Positions 1-8,326 of a stretch of 35,676 nucleotides of DNA are shown here, piece after piece (the stretch's first letter is position 1; every line of letters starts with the position of its first letter). The position numbers and the translations under genes are program-made. The stretch spans positions 1 to 35,676 of the forward strand of contig JAFPAQ010000218.1 of assembly GCA_017424235.1 (NCBI GenBank). The letters run 5' to 3'. This DNA comes from Lachnospiraceae bacterium. Its GTDB lineage: Bacteria; Bacillota; Clostridia; Lachnospirales; Lachnospiraceae. The notes under the pieces were generated by a model, which was not told the DNA's origin, did no database searches, and saw only the letters and a list, made by a program, of their open reading frames with translations.

Positions 1-2
1 CC

Positions 3-179
3 ATTCATGTAAAAATTGATACAGATGAGAGTTCTGTGTTAGAATTAATCGAATTTCCAGAATCTGAGGAATATATCGAAAAAGAATTTTTGATTACTAA
101 AATTCAGGGAAATGCAAAAGTCAGTTTTGTATTTCTTCCTGGAAGTGATTTTGACTTTGCCTGGTTTAGGTTCAAATAA
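3..179 (+). CDS. C-terminal end of a carbohydrate-binding (CBM6-like) protein, probably a glycosidase (5' cut by window)
   Basis: An open frame enters from the left edge and runs 58 codons to TAA at 177-179. The residues read as the last strands of a beta-sandwich module. The ending, with GSDFDFAWFRF just before the stop, resembles the C-terminal strand of CBM6-type modules appended to GH43 and related glycosidases. The catalytic part lies outside the window, so the enzyme class cannot be read. It fits the plant-polysaccharide theme of the 22-28 kb region, although the two are far apart. An imperfect hairpin at about 268-297 (GGACTT/AAGTCC arms) may terminate it. Confidence 0.55.
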   Translation: MHVKIDTDESSVLELIEFPESEEYIEKEFLITKIQGNAKVSFVFLPGSDFDFAWFRFK

Positions 180-367
180 TCTTTAGTGTATTATTTCATT
201 CTCCATTGGAATGTACCTCTTTTCTTAAATACTATATTCAATTTTTATGATACATTTGGACTTCTTCGATTTATACTTTTTGTATATCAAAAGTCCCTTA
301 TGAAAAACTCAAATTGAAACAATACTATAATTATGTTATCATAATTTACTGGATTATACGAAAAAAG

Positions 368-1060
368 ATGGGGTACACTATTTTGGAAATTTTAGATTAT
401 TTATTCAGCCTTCAGGATAAAGCTTATGCCGAGTTTCAAAGTAAGCTTATACCTACTGTAGACAAAGAAAAAATCATTGGTGTCAGGACACCGGAGCTTA
501 AAAAGTACGCAAAGCAGGTAAATAAAATGGAAATAAAGGATGCATTTTTAAATAGCCTGCCACATCAGTATTTTGAAGAGGATCAGCTTCATGCATTTGT
601 TATTTCTGAGGAAAAAGATTTTGAAAAATGTATAAAGGATATAGAAGCATTTCTTCCTTATATAAATAACTGGGCTACTTGTGATCAGTTAAAGCCAAAG
701 GTATTTGCCAAAAATAAAGACAAATTATATCCATATATCTGCAAATGGATAAAATCAGACAAAACTTATGAAATCAGATTTGCAATAGGTATGCTTATGA
801 GCCTTTATCTGGATAAGGATTTTGACAATAAGTATGTTGAGCTTGTAGGGAATGTAAAGTCAGAAGAGTACTATGTCAATATGATGATAGCCTGGTATTT
901 TGCAACAGCACTTGCAAAACAGTACGATTCAGTTATATCTGTATTAGAAAATAATAAGCTTGATAAATGGGTACATAATAAGACTATTCAGAAGGCTGTC
1001 GAAAGCTACAGAGTGACAGATGAGCATAAAGAATATTTAAGAAGTCTGCGTGTTAAATAA
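368..1060 (+). CDS. DNA alkylation repair protein, AlkD-like HEAT-repeat glycosylase
   Basis: Predicted 230-aa soluble protein of the AlkD family, which excises N3- and N7-alkylated purines from DNA without base flipping. Visible family features are the opening YLFSLQDKAYAEFQSKLIPT, the segment IIGVRTPELKKYAK, and residues matching the AlkD lesion-binding set: W102 and D106 in NNWATCDQL, R137 in YEIRFAIG, and W176 in MIAWYFATALAK. The frame is open further upstream to a TTG at 314, but the extra 18 residues are hydrophobic and unlike the family. ATG 368 is preferred, although its ribosome-binding site is weak. It is the first gene of a plus-strand run; the next gene starts 30 nt after its stop. 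Family assignment is firm; activity is inferred. Confidence 0.88.
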   Translation: MGYTILEILDYLFSLQDKAYAEFQSKLIPTVDKEKIIGVRTPELKKYAKQVNKMEIKDAFLNSLPHQYFEEDQLHAFVISEEKDFEKCIKDIEAFLPYINNWATCDQLKPKVFAKNKDKLYPYICKWIKSDKTYEIRFAIGMLMSLYLDKDFDNKYVELVGNVKSEEYYVNMMIAWYFATALAKQYDSVISVLENNKLDKWVHNKTIQKAVESYRVTDEHKEYLRSLRVK

Positions 1061-1090
1061 TATACAGATTAATGGAAGGATTTTAAAGAT

Positions 1091-1282
1091 ATGAAAAGTA
1101 ATTTAATAAAGGATACAACAAAGGAAGAAAGAATCGCACTTATAAAGCAGTGGATTCCGGCTGATGAGAGTATGGAAGACTGTGATATGGATCTGTGGGA
1201 TATTTATGCTGATTATATTAATGGAAAACGTGAGATAGCAGAGATAAATGCCACAACAGTTACAGAATACTATGTTGATTAA
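1091..1282 (+). CDS. Small conserved hypothetical protein (63 aa)
   Basis: A 63-residue acidic protein preceded by GGAAGG about 10 nt upstream of ATG. No membrane segment, signal peptide or recognised motif is visible. It has a KEERIALIKQWIPADES stretch followed by an Asp/Tyr-rich helix (MDLWDIYADYING). It lies 30 nt after the alkylation-repair gene and 53 nt before the NUDIX gene, all on one strand, so it is probably co-transcribed. The good ribosome-binding site and position between real genes support it being real. I recall similar small proteins in other Lachnospiraceae, but I do not know a function and assign none. Confidence 0.7.
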   Translation: MKSNLIKDTTKEERIALIKQWIPADESMEDCDMDLWDIYADYINGKREIAEINATTVTEYYVD

Positions 1283-1290
1283 GCAGTTTT

Positions 1291-1310
1291 GAGGTGAACC
1301 GGTTCACCTC
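1291..1310. promoter_or_regulatory. Perfect 20-bp palindrome between the small gene and the NUDIX gene
   Basis: GAGGTGAACCGGTTCACCTC is its own reverse complement over all 20 bases. It starts 8 nt after a stop codon and ends 25 nt before the NUDIX ATG. No T-run follows, so it is not a normal intrinsic terminator. A dimeric-protein operator, or an mRNA hairpin near the NUDIX ribosome-binding site (GAGAGGAAT), are both possible. Confidence 0.6.
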
Positions 1311-1335
1311 ACATCGAGAGGAATTATTTTAAAAC

Positions 1336-1797
1336 ATGAAAAATACGACCTTATGCTATATAGAAAAAGATAATAAATATCTTATGCTTTTGAGAAATAA
1401 AAAGAAGATAGATATAAATAAGAATAAATGGATAGGCGTTGGAGGAAAGTTTGAGGCAGACGAAAGTCCTGAGGAATGTCTTTTGCGTGAGGTAAAGGAG
1501 GAAACAGGGCTTACACTTACAGAATATAAAATGCGTGGTATAATTACATTTATTTCTGATGAATGGGAAACGGAATATATGTATTTGTATACAGCAGGTA
1601 AGTTTGAAGGCAATATTATGGAATGTGATGAGGGTGAGCTTAAGTGGATTCCTAAGGACGAATTGTTTGATTTGAACTTGTGGGAAGGAGATAAGGTATT
1701 TTTAAAAATGCTTATAGAAAATTCACCTTTCTTTTCAATGAAACTGGTCTATACAGGTAATACATTAAAGGACATTCAAACAAAAATATATGAATAA
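1336..1797 (+). CDS. NUDIX hydrolase, MutT/8-oxo-dGTP diphosphatase type
   Basis: 153-aa protein with a complete NUDIX box (G-x5-E-x7-REUxEExGU) at residues 37-59: G37, E43, then REVKEETGL at 51-59. NUDIX enzymes hydrolyse nucleoside diphosphate-X substrates with Mg2+ bound by the box glutamates. The N-terminal TTLCYIEKDNKYLMLLRNKK and the VGGKFE preceding the box resemble bacterial 8-oxo-dGTP diphosphatases that sanitise the nucleotide pool. The ribosome-binding site is GAGAGGAA, about 9 nt before ATG. It sits beside an alkylation-repair glycosylase, so the run has a genome-maintenance flavour. The exact substrate cannot be read from sequence. Confidence 0.88.
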   Translation: MKNTTLCYIEKDNKYLMLLRNKKKIDINKNKWIGVGGKFEADESPEECLLREVKEETGLTLTEYKMRGIITFISDEWETEYMYLYTAGKFEGNIMECDEGELKWIPKDELFDLNLWEGDKVFLKMLIENSPFFSMKLVYTGNTLKDIQTKIYE

Positions 1798-1811
1798 AGG
1801 AATGCTTGACA

Positions 1812-2834
1812 ATGGCAAATGATAAGATAAATTATTCTAAAAAAATTGAAGAATTGCTAAGTGATATGCCTGATTTTGTAAGTGATTTTATTTATAACTT
1901 TGGTCAGGTTGAAAAGTATGCAACGAAACTGGAGTATTGCAGGGATATAAAGGTTTTTCTTGAGTTTATTGTAAATTATCTGCCTGATTTTGCTGATAAG
2001 GAAATAAAAGAATTAAGCTTACAGGATATGGAAAAAGTAGATACTCTTGATATAAACAGATATCTTACACTGCTTTCAGGTGATCCTAAATCCGGACATA
2101 AAAGCACTACTGTAAAGAGAAAAAGAGCATCGTTATCGAGTATGTATGGATTTTTCTTAAATTCGGGTAAAATAAGTAAAAATCCGGTAGCATCTACCCG
2201 TACAATTAAGGTACCGGAGAAAAGTGTGGTGTATCTTACAAATGAAGAGCAGAGTATATTGTTAAACACTGTAAGGTATGGAACAAATCTAAGAGAATCG
2301 GTGGCAAAGCGCCATAATAAATATGCTGACAGAGATTCAGCAATGTTTTTGCTTTTGCTGGATACAGGACTTAGAGTATCTGAAATGCTGGATACAGATA
2401 TAAGTGATTATAACCTTACAGAGTGTAGTGTGGTTGTAAGACGCAAGGGTGGAGATATTCAGACCGTATATTTTTCTGATGAATGTGCTGAATATATTAA
2501 AATATATTTTGATAATCAGCGTGTGAAATATCGTCTGGCTGATTCTGAAATTCCTGCCTTTACGACTGTTTCGGGAAATCGTCTTGGTGTGAGGGCTGTT
2601 GAAATGCTTGTCAAAAAGTATGTGTCAGCCTGTATGCCTGAAAAGACTAAAATTATTTCACCGCATAAGCTGCGTTCAAGCTTTGCGATGAGCTTTTATG
2701 AAGCTAGTGAGAATGATATATTACTGCTTCAAAAAAAGCTTAATCACAAAAGTATTGCTACTACTAATATATATGCAAAGGCATCAGATACAGCAATGAG
2801 AGAGTCAAGAATGTTACTTCAGGGACGCCGTTAA
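1812..2834 (+). CDS. Tyrosine recombinase, XerC/XerD-like
   Basis: 340-aa tyrosine recombinase. An N-terminal SAM-like DNA-binding domain (about 1-130) is followed by the catalytic domain. The full catalytic set is visible: R188 (LLLLDTGLRVSEML), K212, H285 and R288 (SPHKLRSSFAMSF), H312 (KKLNHKSIATT) and nucleophile Y321 (NIYAKAS). ATG 1812 is chosen over TTG 1806 because AAAGGA lies about 10 nt before the ATG. It follows the NUDIX stop by 14 nt and looks like an operon member. No excisionase, attachment site or phage gene is near, so it reads as a chromosomal Lachnospiraceae XerC/D-like protein rather than part of a mobile element. Whether it resolves chromosome dimers is not shown. Confidence 0.88.
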   Translation: MANDKINYSKKIEELLSDMPDFVSDFIYNFGQVEKYATKLEYCRDIKVFLEFIVNYLPDFADKEIKELSLQDMEKVDTLDINRYLTLLSGDPKSGHKSTTVKRKRASLSSMYGFFLNSGKISKNPVASTRTIKVPEKSVVYLTNEEQSILLNTVRYGTNLRESVAKRHNKYADRDSAMFLLLLDTGLRVSEMLDTDISDYNLTECSVVVRRKGGDIQTVYFSDECAEYIKIYFDNQRVKYRLADSEIPAFTTVSGNRLGVRAVEMLVKKYVSACMPEKTKIISPHKLRSSFAMSFYEASENDILLLQKKLNHKSIATTNIYAKASDTAMRESRMLLQGRR

Positions 2835-2877
2835 TGTAAATAAAGGTCTAAAATTTTATTAGAATATGGAGATTAAA

Positions 2878-3852
2878 ATGAAAAAATTTATATCAATAGT
2901 GTTAACTTCTCTAATCATAGGTTCAGCAATTACAGGTTGTGGCAATGGATCAGCCAATAATGCTGACGATCAGGGAAAAATATCAGTGGTTACTACTATA
3001 TTTCCGGAATATGACTGGGTTAAGGAGATTACAAGAGGCAATGAAAATGTAGATATAACATTCCTTCTTAGCAAGGGGGTTGACCTTCACAGTTTTCAAC
3101 CATCAGCAGAAGATATGATTAAGATTTCATCATGTGATATGTTCATATATGTTGGTGGCGAGTCTGATTCGTGGGTAAATGATGCACTTAAGGGAGCAGT
3201 CAACAAGGAAATGAAGGTTATAAAGCTTATGGATATTCTTGGGGATTGTGTCAAAGAAGAAGAATTTAAGGAAGGTATGCAAAAGGAAGAGCAGGAAGAG
3301 GATACCGAAGAAATAGAGTACGATGAACACGTATGGCTTTCAATAAAAAATTCAGAAAAATTCTGTGATGAAATTGCAAAAGGATTAAGTGAGATCGATC
3401 CTGAAAACAGTTCAAATTATGACAACAATGTCAAAAAATACATTTCAAAGCTGGATGCACTTGACAAGGAATATGAGAAAACAGTAGATGAGGCAGCTAA
3501 GAAATCCATTATTTTTGCTGACAGATTTCCATTCAGATATATGACAGATGATTATGGACTTGACTATTATGCTGCATTTGTCGGATGTTCAGCCGAATCA
3601 GAGGCAAGTTTTGGGACTATTACATTCCTTTCAGGAAAAGTAGATGAGTTAGATGCAGACATTATCCTTCAAAGTGAAAGTGCAGATGGAAAGATTGCGC
3701 AGACTGTTATAGCAAATACTGTCGATAAAGACCAGCAGGTTTTAACAATGGATGCCATGCAGTCAACAACCGTAAAGGATATAGAAAATGGAGCAACGTA
3801 TTTCTCAATAATGGAAAGCAATCTGCAAGTATTAAAGCAGGCATTGAATTAG
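2878..3852 (+). CDS. Metal ABC transporter substrate-binding lipoprotein (ZnuA/AdcA-like), orphan
   Basis: 324-aa lipoprotein: Lys-rich N-terminus, hydrophobic core and lipobox AITGC with C21 as the lipidated cysteine. It belongs to the cluster A-I Zn/Mn-binding family. H71 (VDLHSFQPSAEDM) and H151 (YDEHVWLS) match the first two His ligands, with a Glu-rich loop (about 126-148) between them. The third usual His region reads ADRFPFRYM, so an Asp appears in place of His. ATG 2878 is preferred over the in-frame ATG 2866 because GGAG lies 6 nt upstream. No permease or ATPase gene adjoins it, so partners must be encoded elsewhere. Metal identity is not determinable. Confidence 0.85.
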   Translation: MKKFISIVLTSLIIGSAITGCGNGSANNADDQGKISVVTTIFPEYDWVKEITRGNENVDITFLLSKGVDLHSFQPSAEDMIKISSCDMFIYVGGESDSWVNDALKGAVNKEMKVIKLMDILGDCVKEEEFKEGMQKEEQEEDTEEIEYDEHVWLSIKNSEKFCDEIAKGLSEIDPENSSNYDNNVKKYISKLDALDKEYEKTVDEAAKKSIIFADRFPFRYMTDDYGLDYYAAFVGCSAESEASFGTITFLSGKVDELDADIILQSESADGKIAQTVIANTVDKDQQVLTMDAMQSTTVKDIENGATYFSIMESNLQVLKQALN

Positions 3853-3860
3853 GATAAAAC

Positions 3861-3896
3861 TATAACTTCGCAAAATTTTGGTTTTGCGAAGTTATA
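3861..3896. terminator. Bidirectional terminator between convergent genes
   Basis: A 15-bp perfect stem (core ACTTCGCAAAA / TTTTGCGAAGT) with loop TTTTGG lies 8 nt after the metal-binding lipoprotein stop and faces the RNase H gene end. The stem is flanked by AT-rich sequence rather than a long T-run, so strength is uncertain. Confidence 0.7.
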
Positions 3897-3946
3897 TATA
3901 AATAGATACCAATGACCTCATTTTCTCTGATTTCAATACAAATCCT

Positions 3947-4558
3947 TTATATAAGCCCCACGGCCTGTTTTGCAAGAGTATCTGCAAGTTCATTTCCTTC
4001 TATTCCTGTATGTGCAGCAACTTTTACGAATTTTATTGACAGTCCCTGGTTTATTAATTCCTGCATTTGTTCTTTATATTTGGCTGTATGTGTTTTATTG
4101 CATTTCCAACCACCTGTTACCCATTCCTCTATACCTTTGTAATCATAGAGAATAGTAAGCTGCTTTAATCCCAGCTCAGAGGCCCTTGTTGCAGCTGCAA
4201 GTGCACCAAGAATTTCGCCTGCAACATTTCGCATAGTAGCCATTTCACTGTCATTTCCAGATCCCTGAATAGGATATCTTTCTCCATTTGCCAGTAAAAA
4301 ACCGCCAAAACCGTAAGTATTTGTAACTGAATTAAAACTTCCATCAACAAAAGCATAATCTCCGGTAAGTTCTGATGAAATATCTTTCGAATTTGAAAGA
4401 TCAACACAAGAATTATCATTCAAATAATTTTCGGCTTCAGCCTTTGTGAGAAAGCTTTTAAATTTAGCACCTTTGACACCCTTAACCTGCTTTTCAGCCT
4501 CCGCCCAGGTTGTAAAGATACCTGTTTCTTTACCTGATTTTACAGCATAATATTTCAT
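3947..4558 (-). CDS. rnhA: Ribonuclease HI with N-terminal hybrid-binding (viroplasmin-like) domain
   Basis: 203-aa cytoplasmic enzyme that cuts the RNA strand of RNA-DNA hybrids. Residues 1-46 (MKYYAVKSGKETGIFTTWAEAEKQVKG...) form the caulimovirus-type hybrid-binding domain found at the N-terminus of many Firmicute and eukaryotic RNases H1. The catalytic domain (about 66-203) shows all key acidic residues: D72 (YAFVDGSFN), E115 (NVAGEILGAL), D139 (ILYDYKGIEEW), the loop His H183 (AHTGIEGNELAD) and D193. The start is ATG 4558, with GGAG 8 nt upstream, rather than the longer open frame. It follows the ABC exporter genes on the same strand after a short gap containing a hairpin, so it may be partly co-transcribed. 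Confidence 0.93.
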   Translation of the reverse strand: MKYYAVKSGKETGIFTTWAEAEKQVKGVKGAKFKSFLTKAEAENYLNDNSCVDLSNSKDISSELTGDYAFVDGSFNSVTNTYGFGGFLLANGERYPIQGSGNDSEMATMRNVAGEILGALAAATRASELGLKQLTILYDYKGIEEWVTGGWKCNKTHTAKYKEQMQELINQGLSIKFVKVAAHTGIEGNELADTLAKQAVGLI

Positions 4559-4583
4559 TTTCAAATCTCCTACTATCATAGTC

Positions 4584-4599
4584 AGGGGCAAAAGCCCCT
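4584..4599 (-). other. GC-rich hairpin between ABC exporter and RNase HI
   Basis: AGGGGC-AAAA-GCCCCT forms a short strong stem-loop 8 nt beyond the ABC stop and 25 nt before the RNase HI start. No T-run follows on the minus strand, so it may attenuate or stabilise the message rather than terminate it. Confidence 0.4.
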
Positions 4600-4607
4600 A
4601 ACATCAT

Positions 4608-6425
4608 TTAATTAAAACTTTGGTCAATAATAAGTTCCTCATATTGTTTTGTATACAGATCAAAATAAGCACCTTTAGCTTCAATAAGTTCTTTATGAGA
4701 GCCTCGTTCTATTATCTTACCATCTGATACTACAAGGATGATATCAGCATTTACTATTGTAGACAGTCTGTGTGCAATAACAAAAGAAGTTCTTCCTTTG
4801 ATAACTGTTGAGATTGCTTCCTGAATTGCCTTTTCTGTAACTGTGTCAATTGAGGCAGTAGCTTCATCAAGAATAAGTATCTTTGGATCGGCAAGTAATG
4901 CCCTCACAATAGATAAAAGCTGTTTTTCACCTGTTGAGAGAAAATCCCCACCCTCTCCAACTTCTGTATCCAATCCATCTGTAAGTTTATCAATTATACT
5001 GTCAGCAGATACCAGTTTAAGGGCATTGTATATTTCCTCATCAGTAGCATCTTCTTTTCCATATTTTAAGTTGTCTCTTATATTTCCGGAGAATAAATGA
5101 GGAGACTGTAACACATATCCGATATTGCTGTGTAACCATTGCAAAGAACGCTCTTTTATATCCTTTGAATCAATCAGAACCTGACCTGAGGTGGGTTCAA
5201 AAAATCTACATACCAGATTTACAAGAGTTGATTTTCCGGCACCGGTTTCTCCTACAATAGCTACATTAGCACCTTTAGGAACTTTAAGGTCAAAGTGCTC
5301 CAGCACTAATTCATCGCCATCCGGATAGTGGAAAGTCACATCCTTGAATTCTACATCACCAATAAGCGGCTCCCAGTTATCTCTCTTTTCATTAAATGTA
5401 TCTCCATATTTTTCAATAACTTCTTTTGTATCAAATACTTCTCCCTCTGTATTCATCAGGTTACAGTATCTTTCAATATTTACCTGAATGGAAATCATTT
5501 TTGAAATTGCATTGACCATATTCTGGATAGGATCTAAAAGTCCAAGTGCATAGGACATAAATATGGACAAAGTACCTATTTCCATAAGCTTTGCCTGATT
5601 AAGCTCGCCACCCTTCCAAAGAACTATTGCAAGTGCAACCGAAGACATAAGAGTTACTGATGACGAAAACAGTGCTGAATAGTGAGTGGTTCTCACACTT
5701 CGATGATACATTTGGGTAGTATCATCTGCAAATTCATCCGTCATCTTACCTTCTATTGAAAGGGTTTTAATAGATTTAACACCTGTAATGCCTTCATTTA
5801 TTCCGGCAGTAATCCTGGCATTCATTTCTCTTACTTTGTGGTTTAATACAAGCAGCTTTTTCTGGAATATAAATATGAATATTACTGCTATTGGAACAAG
5901 TGCAATTATAAATAGAGCAAGCTTCCAGTTAGTAATAAGCATAACTGTGAGTGCAAATAAAATGTAGGAGCCAAACCATATTACATCCATACATCTCCAA
6001 GCCATCATTTCGCCTATCTTACCAGAGTCGCTCATTACTCTTGCGTGGATATATCCGACATTGTTCTGATTATAGTATGATAGTGATACTTCCTGTAAAT
6101 GCGAAAAAGCACTGTTTCTTAAGTCCCGGTTCATGTAAAGTTCCATTTTGGAGCAGTCCATTACATTAATATAATTCATTATTCCCTGACATATAAGAAC
6201 TGCTAAAAAACTTAGAATAAACAGGATTATTGTATCAAATGTTTTATTTCCAAGAAAATGATTTATTGCATATCTGTTGAACATTGGAAAAATAACATCA
6301 CACATAGAGACCAGAAGTCCCAGTATTATCATTCTAAGTGCAAGCATTTTGTAATTCTTTAGCCAAGGCCATAAAGATGGGATTCCAAAAAATGGAAGTT
6401 TAGTTTTTCTATCTTTTTCTGACAT
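4608..6425 (-). CDS. ABC exporter half-transporter B (membrane + ATPase), canonical Walker B
   Basis: 605-aa type IV ABC half-transporter. The six-helix membrane domain occupies about 25-315 and the nucleotide-binding domain about 355-600. Walker A GETGAGKST is at 392-400, and Walker B ILILDEAT carries the catalytic glutamate E521. The signature motif is degenerate: LSTGE at 496-500 instead of LSGGQ. The H-loop IAHR is present. Its partner starts upstream on the same strand with only 2 nt between stop and ATG; AAGGGGAA serves as its ribosome-binding site. The pair matches heterodimeric exporters such as TM287/288, LmrCD and BmrCD. The substrate (drug, lipid or peptide) cannot be inferred. Confidence 0.9.
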   Translation of the reverse strand: MSEKDRKTKLPFFGIPSLWPWLKNYKMLALRMIILGLLVSMCDVIFPMFNRYAINHFLGNKTFDTIILFILSFLAVLICQGIMNYINVMDCSKMELYMNRDLRNSAFSHLQEVSLSYYNQNNVGYIHARVMSDSGKIGEMMAWRCMDVIWFGSYILFALTVMLITNWKLALFIIALVPIAVIFIFIFQKKLLVLNHKVREMNARITAGINEGITGVKSIKTLSIEGKMTDEFADDTTQMYHRSVRTTHYSALFSSSVTLMSSVALAIVLWKGGELNQAKLMEIGTLSIFMSYALGLLDPIQNMVNAISKMISIQVNIERYCNLMNTEGEVFDTKEVIEKYGDTFNEKRDNWEPLIGDVEFKDVTFHYPDGDELVLEHFDLKVPKGANVAIVGETGAGKSTLVNLVCRFFEPTSGQVLIDSKDIKERSLQWLHSNIGYVLQSPHLFSGNIRDNLKYGKEDATDEEIYNALKLVSADSIIDKLTDGLDTEVGEGGDFLSTGEKQLLSIVRALLADPKILILDEATASIDTVTEKAIQEAISTVIKGRTSFVIAHRLSTIVNADIILVVSDGKIIERGSHKELIEAKGAYFDLYTKQYEELIIDQSFN

Positions 6426-6427
6426 AA

Positions 6428-8284
6428 TTATTCCCCTTGCGATAACTGTAAATGAAAAATTTTATCATAGATTCCATGCATACTTAATAACTCATTGTGT
6501 GTACCCTGTTCTTTTATTCTGCCATTTTCCAATACCAGAATCAAATCGGCCTGCATAAGAGTTGTAATCCTGTGTGATATGATAATAACAGTGGAATCAC
6601 CTGCCGCCTTTTCAAGTTCTTTTCTAATCTTAACGTCTGTTTGTGCATCTACAGCAGACAGCGAATCATCAAAAATAAGTATATCGGGTTTGCGGATTAT
6701 AGTCTGAGCTATGGCTGTTCTCTGTTTTTGCCCGCCGGACAAAGTGACACCTCTTTCACCTATATATGTATCATAGCCTTCCGAAAAATGTTCAATAGCT
6801 GATGTAAGGCTTGCTGTTTCAACAGCCTTTTCAACATTTTCATGAGTTGCCTCTTTGGCAGCAATTTTAATGTTATCTTCAAGAGTTCTTGAGAACAGAT
6901 AAGGCTCCTGTAATACAAGACCTATATGTTTTCTAAGCTCACTTCTTTTTATATCTTTAATATTTATACCTGAAAGAGTTATTTTTCCATTTTTATCAGG
7001 TATTTCATATAACCTGTCAAGAAGATGTACAAGAGTAGATTTGCCTGAACCTGTTCCACCTAAGATTCCTACCGTCTGCCCCTTTTTGATATTAAAACTG
7101 ACATTGTTTAAAACCATAGTCTCAGTAGTAGCTTTTTCATCATAAGAGAATGAGACATTTTCAAAACATATATCGCCTGAGCCAGGGTAGTCAATAGCAT
7201 CAGGGCTATCAGTTTCTTTCTCAGAATTCATTATATACATAAGTCTGTCTACAGATATTCCTGCTTTACTCATTTCTGAAATTATTCTTCCAAGCTGTCT
7301 TACAGGAAAGATAAGTAAAGCATTGTAAGAAAGAAAAGCAACATAGCTTCCGGCTGACATTTCATTATTTATGGCAAAATATGCTCCAATTGAGATAATG
7401 GAAAGAGTCTCAACACCTGAAATTATGTCATTGGTTATCCAGAAGGTAGACAATATCTGCATCATTTTTACCCACATACCTGTGTAAATACGGTTCTTTT
7501 CTTCGAAACGGTTTCGTTCATATTTTTCACGTCCAAAGGCACGCACTACTCTCACACCTGTGAGATTTTCCTGCGCGATTGCAGAAAGTTTTCCCTCCTC
7601 AGCGTCAATTTTTTCAAAAGAAGAACCTATTTTATCGTGAAAAAGAAATGAATATGCGATTACGATTGGAATAAATATGAAGGCCACCAGAGTCAATTTA
7701 AAATGTAACCTGGACATGAAAAATAATGCCATTAGTATCATAACAGACATTCTAAATAAGCTTGTGAGCTGTTCGGAGATGAAATTTTTAATCATATCCA
7801 CATCTGATGTACAACGCTGTATGATATCACCGGTTTTATTTTCATCATGCCATTTATAAGGCAAATTGATGATATGTTCAAATAAAGTATCTCTCATTCT
7901 CTTGGTAAGACGTTCTGCACCCATTGAGTTAAAAAGCTGAAACAGATACCTGAAAATACCACCTATAAGTGATATAAGCACCACTATGCCTGCTATAATA
8001 TATAGATGTGACATAATATATTCGCGTCCACCAATCTTATAAATTATATTTTGTACTGGTATAGGCAGTGATGAAATATCTCCAACACAAATATCAATAG
8101 TATAACCAATTATTCTTGGATTCACCAATTCAAAAAGTACTAAGAGACATGCGAAAAATATGGATATCGCAAATGTAAGCTTGCAGCCCTTCAAAAAGAA
8201 CAGAAGCATTTGATTTCTGGTCTTATATAATATCCGGTTATCTGATATGAAATCACTTTCAATATTTATATCATTGTTTTTCAA
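6428..8284 (-). CDS. ABC exporter half-transporter A (membrane + ATPase), degenerate Walker B
   Basis: 618-aa partner of the following half-transporter. The membrane domain spans about 25-345. The ATPase domain has Walker A GGTGSGKST (409-417), a canonical LSGGQ signature (515-519) and H-loop ISHR. Walker B reads ILIFDDSLSAVD: D540 replaces the catalytic glutamate. This Asp plus the partner's LSTGE signature forms one hydrolysis-impaired site. The partner's Glu plus this LSGGQ forms the active site. Translation starts at TTG 8284, 7 nt after GGGGGAG; no better ATG is in frame. The upstream gap to the AEC gene contains a repeat element, so this gene probably begins its own transcript. Confidence 0.9.
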   Translation of the reverse strand: MKNNDINIESDFISDNRILYKTRNQMLLFFLKGCKLTFAISIFFACLLVLFELVNPRIIGYTIDICVGDISSLPIPVQNIIYKIGGREYIMSHLYIIAGIVVLISLIGGIFRYLFQLFNSMGAERLTKRMRDTLFEHIINLPYKWHDENKTGDIIQRCTSDVDMIKNFISEQLTSLFRMSVMILMALFFMSRLHFKLTLVAFIFIPIVIAYSFLFHDKIGSSFEKIDAEEGKLSAIAQENLTGVRVVRAFGREKYERNRFEEKNRIYTGMWVKMMQILSTFWITNDIISGVETLSIISIGAYFAINNEMSAGSYVAFLSYNALLIFPVRQLGRIISEMSKAGISVDRLMYIMNSEKETDSPDAIDYPGSGDICFENVSFSYDEKATTETMVLNNVSFNIKKGQTVGILGGTGSGKSTLVHLLDRLYEIPDKNGKITLSGINIKDIKRSELRKHIGLVLQEPYLFSRTLEDNIKIAAKEATHENVEKAVETASLTSAIEHFSEGYDTYIGERGVTLSGGQKQRTAIAQTIIRKPDILIFDDSLSAVDAQTDVKIRKELEKAAGDSTVIIISHRITTLMQADLILVLENGRIKEQGTHNELLSMHGIYDKIFHLQLSQGE

Positions 8285-8326
8285 TCCAATTCTCCCCCTC
8301 TTATACTGATATATTATCTGATTTAT

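Noticed and set aside
314-367. Longer N-terminus of the alkylation-repair protein from TTG 314
   Set aside because: The extra residues are hydrophobic and unlike the family, whose homology begins just after ATG 368.
1812-2834. Tyrosine recombinase as the mark of a prophage or integrative element
   Set aside because: No phage, conjugation, excisionase or attachment-site sequence is near. It is packed inside a repair-gene run and resembles a conserved chromosomal XerC/D-like protein.
3912-4142. Plus-strand open frame opposite RNase HI
   Set aside because: It lies wholly on the opposite strand of a gene with complete catalytic motifs and has no ribosome-binding site or recognisable content.
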